From: Pseudolabrys sp.
GTDB lineage: Bacteria; Pseudomonadota; Alphaproteobacteria; Rhizobiales; Xanthobacteraceae
Assembly (NCBI GenBank): GCA_026125895.1
Contig: JAHCKG010000033.1
Span: 1 to 47,405 of the forward strand
Length of the DNA stretch: 47,405 nucleotides
Reading direction: 5' to 3'
Position numbers and translations under genes: made by a program. Positions 7,979-16,673 of this stretch are shown in pieces (position 1 is the stretch's first letter; the number at the start of each line of letters is the position of its first letter). Under the pieces are notes generated by a model that saw only the letters and a program-made list of their open reading frames with translations, was not told where the DNA came from and made no database searches.

Positions 7979-9025
7979 CTAACGCAAAAGATTGAAAGGA
8001 AAGTGCACGCCTTGCCGCACTTTTCGGTGTTTCCGCGGCCGCGGCCGCGGCCGCGGCAGCGGCACGTCGACCAGCGCGATCTCGACCCGCGGCGGTTTTG
8101 CGGCAATGGCATCGGCCGGTTTGGCGGCCGCCGATTGGTCGGGAGCCGCGTCGGCGGGCGCGTCGTCATCATCATGCGCCTCCTCCGGCTTCGTCGCGGG
8201 CTTGGCCGAATCCGCTTTGGTGGAGTCGGCCTTGGCCACTTCGGCCGGCTTTACCGGCGGTGGCGGGGGCGGCGGTTCGAGTACGTTCCACTGGCAGATG
8301 CGGTAACCGTTGCGGCGCGCCGCCAGATCGACGTGGATGTGCTCCTCGTGATAGCCGTCCGACCCCGGCCCCAGCACCGTGGTGAAGCGGGCGCAGGCGG
8401 AATCGTGCAGGTCGGTGCGGATATCCTTGGCGAAGGTCTTGTCGGTGAGCATCGCCACCTTCTTGTCGGCGAAGGTGAGACTGCGCACATCGACCGCATT
8501 GCCCTTGCCGTGTTCACTGACCTTGGCGCCGAAAACGCGGTTGCGGCCGCGGCAACTGTAATCGTCGTAGGTCTCGACGCTAGCGAGCGTCATTCCGGCC
8601 TTCGCGACACGAATAGTGACATCGTCGCGTACCCATAAGGCGAATTGTTCGGCCATCTCACAGCGCAGCAACGGCGCCGGTTTGATCTCGATGCGCCGGC
8701 CCTTCTCCACCTGGACGCTTTCCAGTTCGACCATGTCGTCGGCGCCGCAAATGCCGGGCCCGATCAGCCGCGGCATGGCGGCGAGCGTCGCCATCTTTTC
8801 CAGCCGTGTGCGGCAGGGCGACGGCGCCGACGTTACCGCGGCGGAATTGAATTCGGCGCCGGCCGCCTCGCGAAACGACAGCGGCTCGCGCCAGGGCGCC
8901 GGCGCCGAAGGCTTGGCCGGCCGCGGCCTGGGCAGCGGCACATCATCGGCCAAGGCCGGGCCCGTTACGAGCGCCGCACCAAGGATCCACGCCATCGAGA
9001 TGCAAAATCTTGCCACCACCGACAT
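7979..9025 (-). CDS. Extensin-like C-terminal domain protein
   Basis: A secreted or periplasmic protein of 348 residues. After a signal peptide ending near ALADD comes a proline-arginine segment (VPLPRPRP). The extensin-like C-terminal domain (about residues 60-235) includes the conserved GNAVDVRSLTFAD and HIHVDLAARRNGYRICQW stretches; this fold is related to D-Ala-D-Ala metallopeptidases. An alanine-, lysine- and proline-rich linker follows, then a second VPLPRPRPRPRK block near the end. I chose ATG 9025 because the signal peptide starts there; ATG 9055 is possible. A cell wall role is likely from the fold and the neighbouring genes, but it is not proven. Confidence 0.85.
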   Translation of the reverse strand: MSVVARFCISMAWILGAALVTGPALADDVPLPRPRPAKPSAPAPWREPLSFREAAGAEFNSAAVTSAPSPCRTRLEKMATLAAMPRLIGPGICGADDMVELESVQVEKGRRIEIKPAPLLRCEMAEQFALWVRDDVTIRVAKAGMTLASVETYDDYSCRGRNRVFGAKVSEHGKGNAVDVRSLTFADKKVAMLTDKTFAKDIRTDLHDSACARFTTVLGPGSDGYHEEHIHVDLAARRNGYRICQWNVLEPPPPPPPVKPAEVAKADSTKADSAKPATKPEEAHDDDDAPADAAPDQSAAAKPADAIAAKPPRVEIALVDVPLPRPRPRPRKHRKVRQGVHFPFNLLR

Positions 9026-9132
9026 ACCGACCGATCTCTGCCATGAATCAGGCATTTGTGCGAGGCACAAAATCCTGAACGGACCGCAACTGACCGTTTC
9101 CACAACGCGGGCGGCCCGCTAACCTGACGAAC

Positions 9133-9151
9133 GGCTGGCGAGGGGCCAGCC
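9133..9151. other. Hairpin in the leader of the acyl-CoA ligase gene
   Basis: A 7-base perfect inverted repeat, GGCTGGC-gaggg-GCCAGCC, lies 62 bases before the ATG at 9214. It may be a leader structure or an operator half. No T-tract follows, so it is not a terminator. Confidence 0.3.
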
Positions 9152-9213
9152 CAAAAGCAACACGTTGCCGGCGACGGAAAAACCCGCGCCCAAAAAACCG
9201 GAGAGGGAATGCC

Positions 9214-10854
9214 ATGCTCGGGCTGATGCAGGACTGGCCGATGTTGCTTCACCGCATCATCGACCACGCGGCGAAGTTTCACGGCGGCCGCAAAGTGGTG
9301 ACGCGCTCGGTCGAGGGGCCGATCGTCGAGACGACCTACGCCGAAGTCCGCACCCGTTCGCTCAAGGTGGCGCAGCGGCTCGAGAAAGACGGCATCAAGC
9401 TCGGCGATCGCGTCGCGACGCTCGCCTGGAACACCTGGCGGCACCTGGAGTGCTGGTACGGCATCCTCGGCGTCGGCGCCATCTACCATACCGTCAATCC
9501 GCGGCTGTTTCCCGACCAGATCGCCTGGATCATCAACCACGCCGGCGACCGCATGATGTTCGTCGACATCACCTTCGTGCCGCTGATGGAGAAGATCCAG
9601 GACAAGGTGCCGTCGATCGAGAAATTCGTCGTGCTCACCGACAAGGCGCACATGCCGCAGACCACGTTGCGCGGCGCCGTGCCCTACGAGGAATGGATCG
9701 CCGAAGTCGACGGCGATTTCCGGTGGCGACAGTTCGACGAGAACACCGCGGCCGGCATGTGCTACACCTCCGGCACGACGGGCGACCCCAAGGGCGTCGT
9801 CTATTCGCACCGCTCCAACACGCTGCACGCCTTCATTGCGGCGCTGCCCGATTCCAAGAACCTCGCCTCGGCCGATGTCTGCATGCCGGTGGTGCCGTTC
9901 TTCCATGCCAATGGCTGGTCGCTCGCCTTCACGACGCCGATGGTGGGCGCCGAGTTGATCCTGCCCGGCGCCAAGATGGACGGCGCCTCGATCTACGAGC
10001 TGCTGACGAAGTACAACGTGACGTTCACCGCGGCGGTGCCGACGATCTGGCTGATGCTGCTTCAGGACCTGGAGAAGACCGGCGGCATGCTGCCGGACTT
10101 GAAGCGCGTCGTCATCGGCGGCTCGGCCTGCCCGCGGGCCATGACCAAGACGTTCCAGGACAAATACGGCGTCGAGGTGATCCATGCCTGGGGCATGACC
10201 GAGATGAGCCCGCTCGGCTCGCTATGCACCATGAAGCCGGAATACGCCAAGCTGACCGGCGACGCGCGCCTCGACGTCCAAATGAAGCAGGGCCATCCGC
10301 CGTTCGGAGTCGATATGAAGATCACCGACGACGCCGGCAAGGACCTGCCGTGGGACGGCAAGACCTTCGGCCGCCTCAAGGTGCGCGGGCCGGCGGTGGC
10401 CAAGGCCTATTACAAGGTCGAGCGCGATTCGGTGTTCGAAGCCGATGGCTGGTTCGACACCGGCGACGTCGCCACCATGGATCAGTACGGCTACATGCAG
10501 ATCGTCGATCGCAACAAGGACGTCATCAAGTCCGGCGGCGAATGGATCTCGACCATCGATCTGGAAAATCTTGCCGTCGGTCATCCCAAGGTCGCGGAAG
10601 CCGCCGCCATCGGCGTCATGCATCCGAAATGGGACGAGCGCCCTCTCCTCGTTATCGTCCTCAAGAAGGGCGAGAGCGCGACCAAGGAGGAGATCCTCGC
10701 CTTCATGCAGGGCAAGATCGCCAAGTGGTGGATGCCGGACGACGTGGTCTTCGTCGATGAAATCCCGCACACCGCCACGGGCAAGATCCAGAAAATGACG
10801 CTGCGCAAGCAGTTCCACGACTACCGACTGCCGACGGTGGAAGCGGCGGAGTAG
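9214..10854 (+). CDS. Acyl-CoA ligase (medium/long-chain AMP-forming, AlkK/DmdB-like)
   Basis: An adenylate-forming enzyme that joins a carboxylic acid to CoA through an acyl-AMP. The 546-residue length, the N-terminus MLGLMQDWPMLLHRIIDHAA and the overall pattern match the AlkK group of fatty-acid-CoA ligases, which also contains DmdB 3-methylthiopropionyl-CoA ligases. The P-loop YTSGTTGDPKG is at residues 184-194, GWFDTGDVA is the A8 region and the catalytic lysine is K524 in HTATGKIQK. ATG 9214 has GAGAGGGA upstream at good spacing. It is convergent with DUF1810. Chain-length preference cannot be read from the sequence. Confidence 0.92.
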   Translation: MLGLMQDWPMLLHRIIDHAAKFHGGRKVVTRSVEGPIVETTYAEVRTRSLKVAQRLEKDGIKLGDRVATLAWNTWRHLECWYGILGVGAIYHTVNPRLFPDQIAWIINHAGDRMMFVDITFVPLMEKIQDKVPSIEKFVVLTDKAHMPQTTLRGAVPYEEWIAEVDGDFRWRQFDENTAAGMCYTSGTTGDPKGVVYSHRSNTLHAFIAALPDSKNLASADVCMPVVPFFHANGWSLAFTTPMVGAELILPGAKMDGASIYELLTKYNVTFTAAVPTIWLMLLQDLEKTGGMLPDLKRVVIGGSACPRAMTKTFQDKYGVEVIHAWGMTEMSPLGSLCTMKPEYAKLTGDARLDVQMKQGHPPFGVDMKITDDAGKDLPWDGKTFGRLKVRGPAVAKAYYKVERDSVFEADGWFDTGDVATMDQYGYMQIVDRNKDVIKSGGEWISTIDLENLAVGHPKVAEAAAIGVMHPKWDERPLLVIVLKKGESATKEEILAFMQGKIAKWWMPDDVVFVDEIPHTATGKIQKMTLRKQFHDYRLPTVEAAE

Positions 10855-10855
10855 A

Positions 10856-10873
10856 CGCGGCTTCAGAGCCGCG
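10856..10873. terminator. Hairpin between convergent genes
   Basis: CGCGGCT-tcag-AGCCGCG is a perfect 7-base stem spanning the acyl-CoA ligase and DUF1810 stop codons; the loop holds the DUF1810 stop. It could work in both directions, but neither side has a T-tract. Confidence 0.4.
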
Positions 10874-11288
10874 CCAGCGTCGCGCCGTCGCCTTTGCCGC
10901 CGAAAAATTTATCGAGCGCGTCCTGAAACGCGCTCGGTCCCGGCTGCGCCGCGGCGAACAAGGTCATCGACGAGCGAAATTTCATATCGTCCGGTGCGCC
11001 GAAGATTTCGCTGATGGATCGTCCCGAGATGCCGGCCAGCCGCGTGCATTCGATCAGCCGCGGCCCAAGCAGCGGATGCGCCAGATAGGCGCGGGCTTCG
11101 TCGAGACCAGAGATGGCGTAATGCTGCGCCATGGCGCTGTGGCCAAGCCCGGCGATCTGCGGAAAGACGAACCACATCCAGTGGCTTTGCTTGCGGCCCC
11201 GCCTCAGTTCATCGCAGACGCGCTCGTAGACCGGCTCCTGCGCCGCGACGAAGCGTTGAAGATCGTGGATGTCGGGATCACGGCCCAT
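10863..11288 (-). CDS. DUF1810 family protein
   Basis: A 141-residue cytoplasmic protein of the DUF1810 (COG5579) family. Recognised by the opening DLQRFVAAQEPVYERVCDEL, the tryptophan-rich SHWMWFVFPQIAGLG, and YAISGLDEARAYLAHPLLG, all hallmarks of the family. Its biochemical role is unknown. The next gene upstream on the same strand (YkuD-fold) ends 21 bases away, so the two may be co-transcribed. Confidence 0.93.
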   Translation of the reverse strand: MGRDPDIHDLQRFVAAQEPVYERVCDELRRGRKQSHWMWFVFPQIAGLGHSAMAQHYAISGLDEARAYLAHPLLGPRLIECTRLAGISGRSISEIFGAPDDMKFRSSMTLFAAAQPGPSAFQDALDKFFGGKGDGATLARL

Positions 11289-11309
11289 CGCCGGCGCCGC
11301 GCGAAACGA

Positions 11310-12287
11310 CTAAGCCCCGCCGGGCTGCGCGCTGGCGACCACCGACGGCACAGGGTCTTCGACGTTGAGCAGCACGATGATCTTGTTGAACTTGCCGTCC
11401 TCGAAGGCCTGCAGGAACTTGTCGTAGTCACGCACCGACAGGCAGCCGTTCGAAGCGCCTTCGGCGCCGAGCAGATAGGAATGCGCCAGAATGCCGTCGC
11501 GGCCGTACATGTTGCCGCTGCCGACCGGCTTCATGCGCAGCGCGCGCACGCCATGGAACGGCTTCTCGCGGAACGAGACGGCATAGACGTTCGGCGGCGT
11601 CACGCCGAGATCCTTGCGGGCGACCGACGTCGGGTCGTCCATCCACTGGCCGAAGCCGGAATGCGCCTCGAGCTTCTCGCCGTCGGGCAGGTAAACCGCG
11701 CGCTTGCTGATGTCGTACAGCACCGTGTTCGGATTGGCGGCGAGCAAATCCTTGGCGGCGCGGTCCGGATCGCCGAACAGTTTGTCGAGAATGCCGGGCT
11801 CGCGCTGCTTCGATTGCGGCGGCAGGGAGGCTACCTGCGGCTCGATCGCCATTGGCACCGTGCGGGCCACGCCGGCGCGGGCAATCCCGTCCGGCCGCGG
11901 CAGCGGCAAGGGCGCGGTGGCGATCTCGGTATCCGGCATGCGGACGTCGCCGGCTGCGGGGAAGCTGGTTGCCAGCGCCATAGACAGCGCGAACTTCGGC
12001 ATCAGGATTCGGTTGTTGCCGAGCTGCGCGTATTCGCGGTTCCAGGTCTTGGCGACATCGAAGCCGGCGCTGTCGTCGTCCTCCAGCGTCGCCGCGGGCG
12101 TGCGCATCGCAGGGGCGTAGGCGGAACGGCTATGCGGCAGGGTCAGGCTGATCGATGCAACGGCAACGGCGCTGACACCGGCCAGGCCCATGGCGACCGA
12201 CGCCGTGGTCACCAGCAGGCGCCGCACCGTGGACAGGCGCACGGAAGCAACGAGTGCCAGAGCTCGTTCTGCCTCCACCCTCAACAT
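11310..12287 (-). CDS. DUF2778 / Tlde1-like YkuD-fold protein
   Basis: A 325-residue protein anchored by one N-terminal transmembrane helix (about residues 22-48), with a low-complexity periplasmic linker containing LPLPRPDG and a C-terminal L,D-transpeptidase-like domain. The catalytic pair appears as H269 (ILAHSYLLG) and C282 (GASNGCLSV). This matches DUF2778, a YkuD relative common in Bradyrhizobiaceae; the same fold occurs in Tlde1 effectors, but no type VI secretion gene is near, so a house role in peptidoglycan is more likely. ATG 12287 is preferred because AGAGG lies 5 bases upstream; the frame extends to a TTG at 12308. Confidence 0.87.
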   Translation of the reverse strand: MLRVEAERALALVASVRLSTVRRLLVTTASVAMGLAGVSAVAVASISLTLPHSRSAYAPAMRTPAATLEDDDSAGFDVAKTWNREYAQLGNNRILMPKFALSMALATSFPAAGDVRMPDTEIATAPLPLPRPDGIARAGVARTVPMAIEPQVASLPPQSKQREPGILDKLFGDPDRAAKDLLAANPNTVLYDISKRAVYLPDGEKLEAHSGFGQWMDDPTSVARKDLGVTPPNVYAVSFREKPFHGVRALRMKPVGSGNMYGRDGILAHSYLLGAEGASNGCLSVRDYDKFLQAFEDGKFNKIIVLLNVEDPVPSVVASAQPGGA

Positions 12288-12478
12288 CGGACCTCTGTCA
12301 GCGTGCAAAAACCACCCTCGGGGCCGGTATCCTAGCGCGCCGGCGGCGCGTTGGGAATTCCGCCCTGATGATATGGCAAACCATGCCGAAAATGTGGTGG
12401 GTCGGGCAATAGGTAAAAACCCGGGAACTCTGGCGAAAACGGGTTCCGCCGGCCGCTTTTCCCCTTGTTGGAACGATC

Positions 12479-13543
12479 TTACAGGGGCAACCGCCGCCCG
12501 GCCCCGGCTCCCGAGCCCTCCAGCGCCCGGCCGATGCGGCGGGCGCTGGCGCCGATCGTGTGGTTGAACTCGCCGATTTCGCGGAGCGCGCCGGCCAGGA
12601 TCTCCTGAAAAGCGCGCAGGTCCTCCATGAAGCCGTTGAGGCCCTCTTCGCTCTTCGACAGGCGGGCGCTTTCCATCTTGCCCATGACGCGGGTCACTTC
12701 GAGACCGGAAGCCAGATGCTTCATGCCGGCACAGTCCTCTGCGAACCGCTCGACGCGGTCGGCGATGCCGCGTAGCGCCTTCGTGGCGAGTTCGCGATAG
12801 GCCGCCTGCTGACGGTCGAGCAGCACCATGTCGTCGTGAAAGCCGCGCAGGCCGGCGGTCGCCTCGGTGCGAAAATAACTGGCGACTTCACGCTGCAGCT
12901 TGGCGACACCGATCTGGAATCGTCCCGCCTCGATGGTCGCCAGCACGTCCTTGGCGGAGGCAAAGAAGCGGTCGAGATTGTCTTTGATTTCCAGCGACAG
13001 CAGATTGTAGTTATTCGATATGGCGCCGATCGCGGCGCCGTCACGGCCGAGCTGTGCCGCCTGAATGCGCAGGTTGAGCGGGACGAAGGCATGGCTGCGA
13101 TAGGTCGCGTAGATGGCCTCGACCCGTTCGATCATGGCCGTGGCCGCACCGCTGAGCGCGTCGAAGCTTTCGTCGGTCGCATCCCGGCGAACGTGCAGTT
13201 GCGCCGCGCGTCCGGAAATCTCCTGGTTCAAGGCCGTGGCCATGAAGGCGTCGTAGTTGTCGAAGCCGAGCGTCTTGAGCCGCTCGAGCAGCAGCTTCAC
13301 CGAATCGCGGGCGCGAAGCTCGTTCTGCTTTTCCAGCGCCAGCAGCGACTGGTACTCCGCCGCGACGGTCGGCAGCAGCACGCTCGGCTTCAGCCGCACC
13401 GACAGATAACCGCCGTCGATCGGCGTCACGATGGCGAAGACCCAGTAGTAACGTCCATTCTTCGCGCGGTTCTTCACATAAGCGCCGATCGGCCGTCCGC
13501 GCTTGAGATAATCCCATAGCAGCCAGAACACGCCGCGCGGCAT
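12479..13543 (-). CDS. Aer-like PAS sensory protein, 5' end interrupted
   Basis: The largest intact frame encodes 354 residues, but it begins inside a PAS domain. The residues just before its ATG continue the domain (SRTNSSGIIVSGNSVFQRVS and ...PHNIIRHPD), as in Aer-type redox PAS sensors whose PAS domain contains HPDMP. From MPRGVFWLLW onward come the rest of the PAS domain (YVKNRAKNGRYYWVFA), then long predicted helices and coiled coil. The usual MCP signalling hairpin is not seen, so any output is unclear. An in-frame TAA at 13694-13696 separates it from a plausible original start at 13744. From the intact frame alone a full PAS domain cannot be made. Confidence 0.6.
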   Translation of the reverse strand: MPRGVFWLLWDYLKRGRPIGAYVKNRAKNGRYYWVFAIVTPIDGGYLSVRLKPSVLLPTVAAEYQSLLALEKQNELRARDSVKLLLERLKTLGFDNYDAFMATALNQEISGRAAQLHVRRDATDESFDALSGAATAMIERVEAIYATYRSHAFVPLNLRIQAAQLGRDGAAIGAISNNYNLLSLEIKDNLDRFFASAKDVLATIEAGRFQIGVAKLQREVASYFRTEATAGLRGFHDDMVLLDRQQAAYRELATKALRGIADRVERFAEDCAGMKHLASGLEVTRVMGKMESARLSKSEEGLNGFMEDLRAFQEILAGALREIGEFNHTIGASARRIGRALEGSGAGAGRRLPL

Positions 13544-13744
13544 ATCAGGATGCCGGATGATGTTGTGCGGCTTGTCGATCAGTTCGTCCCAGCTGTAGTG
13601 GCTGACACGCTGAAATACCGAATTGCCAGAGACGATGATACCGCTGCTGTTCGTCCGCGAGAAGAAAAGCTCGTCGAAACCGAACGCCGATTCTTAATCG
13701 ATGACGGTCGCAGGCTCCGTCTGCCGGTCGCGTACCAGTTCCAT
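13544..13744 (-). pseudogene. 5' remnant of the PAS gene with in-frame TAA
   Basis: Reading the same frame upstream of 13543 gives MELVRDRQTEPATVID, a TAA at 13694-13696, then ESAFGFDELFFSRTN and on into the PAS domain without a break. No ATG, GTG or TTG occurs between the TAA and 13543 in this frame. The simplest explanation is one nonsense substitution in a recently intact gene; a sequencing error, or programmed readthrough, are alternatives. A second frame (from ATG 13754) stays open across the stop, but it encodes arginine-rich nonsense. Confidence 0.6.
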
Positions 13745-14006
13745 GGACTTCCATCGCAACGTGCGTGAACTCGCGGCGACAGGCACGCGCCGCATGAGGG
13801 ATGCGGCGAAAAATAATAAAGTAGATTTGAATACTGATTTAATTGTCGGGATTGCCAGAAGTGATTACGCCTCAACCATGCGTCATTTGAATGAGTGCCC
13901 ATCCGTGGCTACCGCCGCTGCGGCAATTGCGCATAGAATACCGTTAGAAGCGCGCTCACACTGACCACCGGCCCGAAGCGCGCCGTAGCGACGACGGGAG
14001 ACTTTT

Positions 14007-14336
14007 TTGGCCACGGCATCCGATCTGCGCCGCCTCGCGCTGGCTCTCGACGGCACGAGCGCGGCGCCGCATTTCGATCGCACCGCCTTCAAGGTCGCGC
14101 GCACTTACGTGACGCTCGCCGCTGACGGCAAGTCGGCGAACTTCAAATTCACGCCGGACGAGCAGGCGCTGAAGTGCACGGTCGCGGCCGATGCCTTTGC
14201 CCCGGTGCCCAATGCCTGGGGCAAGCAAGGCTGGACCACGGCGACGCTGTCGAAGTTGAAAGTCGCCGAGTTGAAGGCGGCGCTGGAGATGGCGCACCGC
14301 CACGCCTTGCCGAAACCGAAGGCGCGCAAGCGCTAG
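14007..14336 (+). CDS. MmcQ/YjbR-family protein
   Basis: A 109-residue protein of the MmcQ/YjbR family (CyaY-like fold, proposed to bind DNA). Typical features are the N-terminal helix SDLRRLALALDGTSAAPHF, then RTAFKVARTYVTLA, the NFKFTPDEQ strand and WTTATLSKLKVAELKAALEM. The start is a TTG at 14007, supported by GGGAG at good spacing and by the absence of a better codon. The tail is basic (KPKARKR). Function unknown beyond the family. It is divergent from the PAS gene. Confidence 0.87.
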   Translation: MATASDLRRLALALDGTSAAPHFDRTAFKVARTYVTLAADGKSANFKFTPDEQALKCTVAADAFAPVPNAWGKQGWTTATLSKLKVAELKAALEMAHRHALPKPKARKR

Positions 14337-14500
14337 GCGGAGGTGACGCACCCTCGGATTGACGCGCTTTGGCAAGCGATCGCGGCGCATGGCGGTCCCG
14401 CAGGGAACCGGGAACTCATCGGCGTCGTTGTCGCGCTAGATAGGCTCAATGGCGCGGCGCAAGGCGGGCGAGCGGGCGCGCCCGACCAGGATTACAAGCC

Positions 14501-15823
14501 ATGAGCACCACGCTCGCCGCCGCGCCGCCCACAGGCGCCGTTCCTTCGCAGGACCAGATCACCAAAGTCGCCATCGCCTCGATCATCGGCTCGGTGATCG
14601 AGCAGTTCGATTTCCTCGTCACCGGCGTTATCGCTGCCACCGTCTGGGGCGAGTTGTTCTTCAAGCTGCCGGGTCTGGCGGCAGTGGCGGCCGCCATCAG
14701 CGTCTACGGCATCGGCATCATCATCCGGCCGGTCGGCGCCTACATCTTCGGCCACATCGCCGATCGCCGCGGCCGTAAGGACGCGCTGGTCTGGGCGCTG
14801 GTGCTGATGGGCGTCTCGACGCTGCTGATCGGCCTGACGCCGAGTTACGAAAGTATCGGCCTCGCCGCCCCGGTCCTGCTGATCGTCTTCCGCCTCGCCC
14901 AGGGCATTTCTTTCGGCGCCGAATTCGGCACCGCCGCGACGTGGGTAGTCGAACAGGCGGCGAATTCGAAGTATCGCGCCTTCTGGGGCGCGTGGGTCGG
15001 CTTTGCGATTCCGATCGGTCTGCTGCTCGGTTTCGGCTCGGTGATCGCCGTCAAATCGACGATGACCGCCGAGGCCTTCAGCACCTGGGGCTGGCGCATC
15101 CTCTTCGTGATCGGCTTCGTCGTCGCCATCGTCGGCCTCATCATCCGCACGCGCACCATCGACTCCTACCTGTTCGAACAGCACCGCGCCAAGGGCGCCG
15201 TGCTCGAACATCCGGCGCGCGATGTCTGGCGCGAGATGCCCGGCACCATCCTGCGCACCTCGCTGGTCAATGCCATGTTCGGCGGCGCGTTCTTTCTCTA
15301 TTTCGTGTTCGGCACCGGCTACATGAAGGCCGCCGGCTTCACGGGCTCGACGCCGGAGGTCATCGGCCTGATCGCCGCCGCTTTCATGCTGGTGTTCATG
15401 GTCATCGGCGCGCTGCTCGCCGACGCCGTCAATCGGCGCACCGTCCTGTTGATCGCGGCCGGCGTATTCTTCGTCTTCGCCATCCCCTATTTCTATCTGA
15501 TCAACACCGGCAGCTTCCTGCTCGCCACAGTCGCCGAGGTGATCGGCTTCGGTTTCGTATTCGGCTTCGGCTACGGCGCGATCCCGACGTTCTACACGGA
15601 GAACTTCCCGACGCGTTACCGCGCCTCGGGCGCCAGCGCCGGCTATCAGGTGTCGCAGGCCTATGGCGGCGGCCTCATCCCGATCATTGCCGGCGGCCTG
15701 CTCACCAAATTCGGCATTCATCAGGCCTATTTCTATATCGGCGGACTGGTGATGCTGTACGCGCTGGCAGCGATTGTCGCGATTCTCATGACGCCGGAAA
15801 CGAAAGGCGTGCGCCTCGATTAA
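14501..15823 (+). CDS. MFS transporter, metabolite:H+ symporter type
   Basis: A 440-residue inner-membrane permease with 12 predicted transmembrane helices. Signatures of the MHS group of the major facilitator superfamily are FGHIADRRGRKDAL in the first cytoplasmic loop, the RLAQGISFGAEFGTAATWVVE stretch with its GxxxG helix, and the late YTENFPTRYRASGASAGYQ motif. The family moves carboxylates, betaines or aromatic acids with protons; the substrate is not readable here. ATG 14501 has AGGA 9 bases upstream. It has no operon partners. Confidence 0.9.
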   Translation: MSTTLAAAPPTGAVPSQDQITKVAIASIIGSVIEQFDFLVTGVIAATVWGELFFKLPGLAAVAAAISVYGIGIIIRPVGAYIFGHIADRRGRKDALVWALVLMGVSTLLIGLTPSYESIGLAAPVLLIVFRLAQGISFGAEFGTAATWVVEQAANSKYRAFWGAWVGFAIPIGLLLGFGSVIAVKSTMTAEAFSTWGWRILFVIGFVVAIVGLIIRTRTIDSYLFEQHRAKGAVLEHPARDVWREMPGTILRTSLVNAMFGGAFFLYFVFGTGYMKAAGFTGSTPEVIGLIAAAFMLVFMVIGALLADAVNRRTVLLIAAGVFFVFAIPYFYLINTGSFLLATVAEVIGFGFVFGFGYGAIPTFYTENFPTRYRASGASAGYQVSQAYGGGLIPIIAGGLLTKFGIHQAYFYIGGLVMLYALAAIVAILMTPETKGVRLD

Positions 15824-15963
15824 ATGGGGAACGCCGTGGCGACGGCGACGTTGGAGACAAAGAGGCCCGCGCCGGCTGACAACCGGCCGTAATGGGGATG
15901 TTGGACGCAGGTGATTTTGCCGGTTTCTGCCTGCGGCAGCAACGCATCGGTACGCGTCGCCAT
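15820..15963 (-). CDS. Possible small protein (47 residues)
   Basis: A short frame on the minus strand that overlaps the MFS stop codon by four bases. It reads MATRTDALLPQAETGKITCV, then QHPHYGRLSAGAGLFVSNVA and a hydrophobic end. The codon use is like that of neighbouring genes. The ribosome-binding site is weak (GGGTTAG next to the ATG). A 13-base inverted repeat, GGCCCGCGCCGGC at 15864-15876 and its complement at 15974-15986, lies partly inside it, so the frame might instead be a by-product of repeat structure. No family recognised. Confidence 0.33.
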   Translation of the reverse strand: MATRTDALLPQAETGKITCVQHPHYGRLSAGAGLFVSNVAVATAFPI

Positions 15964-16344
15964 CTAACCCATTGCCGGCGCGGGCCCACGTGAGCGAAGT
16001 TTCGCGCGTCGCGTTGAGGATAGCGACTTTGATCCATTAGGAATTATCAATAACAATTCGACGGTGAGACGCAGGGACGCACGCGCGCTCATTTGCGCCG
16101 CATTTCCGCCCCGCCTGTGAAAGCGCCTGTTCCACAGCGGTGCATCACAGTTTTACATCAAAATGTAATAGGACGTGACGGCACCATCGGTTCCGCCACG
16201 GCGTTGTTTCAACACCTCGGCCGGGCATTCCGCTCGGCATCACTCTGCTGAAAGCAAGGAGATTGGGTCGCCGCGCGATGGCGTGGTGAATGAGGCATCC
16301 GTGCGCGTGCTGCGCATGATTTGAACAATAACTGGAGGGCTCCG
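15964..16344. other. 381-base gene-free region with a possible operator
   Basis: I see no convincing gene. A perfect inverted repeat, TTACAT-caaa-ATGTAA, lies at 16153-16168. Its 6-4-6 layout is that of dimeric regulators of the CRP/FNR kind, but the bases do not match the FNR consensus. It is about 180 bases before the zinc-ribbon gene. The right arm of the 13-base repeat (15974-15986) is also here. Confidence 0.4.
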
Positions 16345-16566
16345 ATGACAGCGATCAACCTGCCGCCCCTCTGCCCTATCTGCGGCGGCAATACCCGACT
16401 CAGGGAAACGCACCGCTCGCCACGTGCGGCGACGTTGACCTGTTTCTTCCGCTGCAACGAGTGTGGCACTGACTACCCGCGCTCGATCCAGGCTGAAGAG
16501 GCCGCTACGGCCGGGCTGACGGCTTTAATCGCGCCGCAAGGCGACGACCGCGATCCCGCGCTTTAG
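16345..16566 (+). CDS. Small zinc-ribbon protein
   Basis: A 73-residue protein with a clear zinc-ribbon: CPICG at about residues 10-14 and CNECG about 25 residues later, separated by strand-forming sequence (ATLTCFFR). This layout occurs in stand-alone ribbons and in RNA-polymerase or ribosome-associated proteins, but no specific family is recognised. ATG 16345 has GGAGGG 5 bases upstream, so translation should be strong; the TTG at 16321 is less likely. The C-terminal third is acidic and probably flexible. Confidence 0.75.
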   Translation: MTAINLPPLCPICGGNTRLRETHRSPRAATLTCFFRCNECGTDYPRSIQAEEAATAGLTALIAPQGDDRDPAL

Positions 16567-16673
16567 AGGCGCAGGATCGCGGCTTCGGGACGCGGCTTGG
16601 GATTTGCCGCGGTCTCGGCTACAAGGCCGCCGAACCGATGCCCGTACCGGCATCGCTTTCACGGAGCGCCGAA

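Noticed and set aside
11310-12287. A type VI secretion effector (Tlde1) reading of the DUF2778 protein
   Set aside because: No immunity gene, VgrG, Hcp or other T6SS component is close. A membrane-anchored house enzyme is simpler.
13701-13964. An 87-residue plus-strand frame between the PAS gene and YjbR
   Set aside because: It has AT-rich codons unlike its neighbours, no ribosome-binding site and runs over the PAS gene's control region, so it is more likely non-coding.
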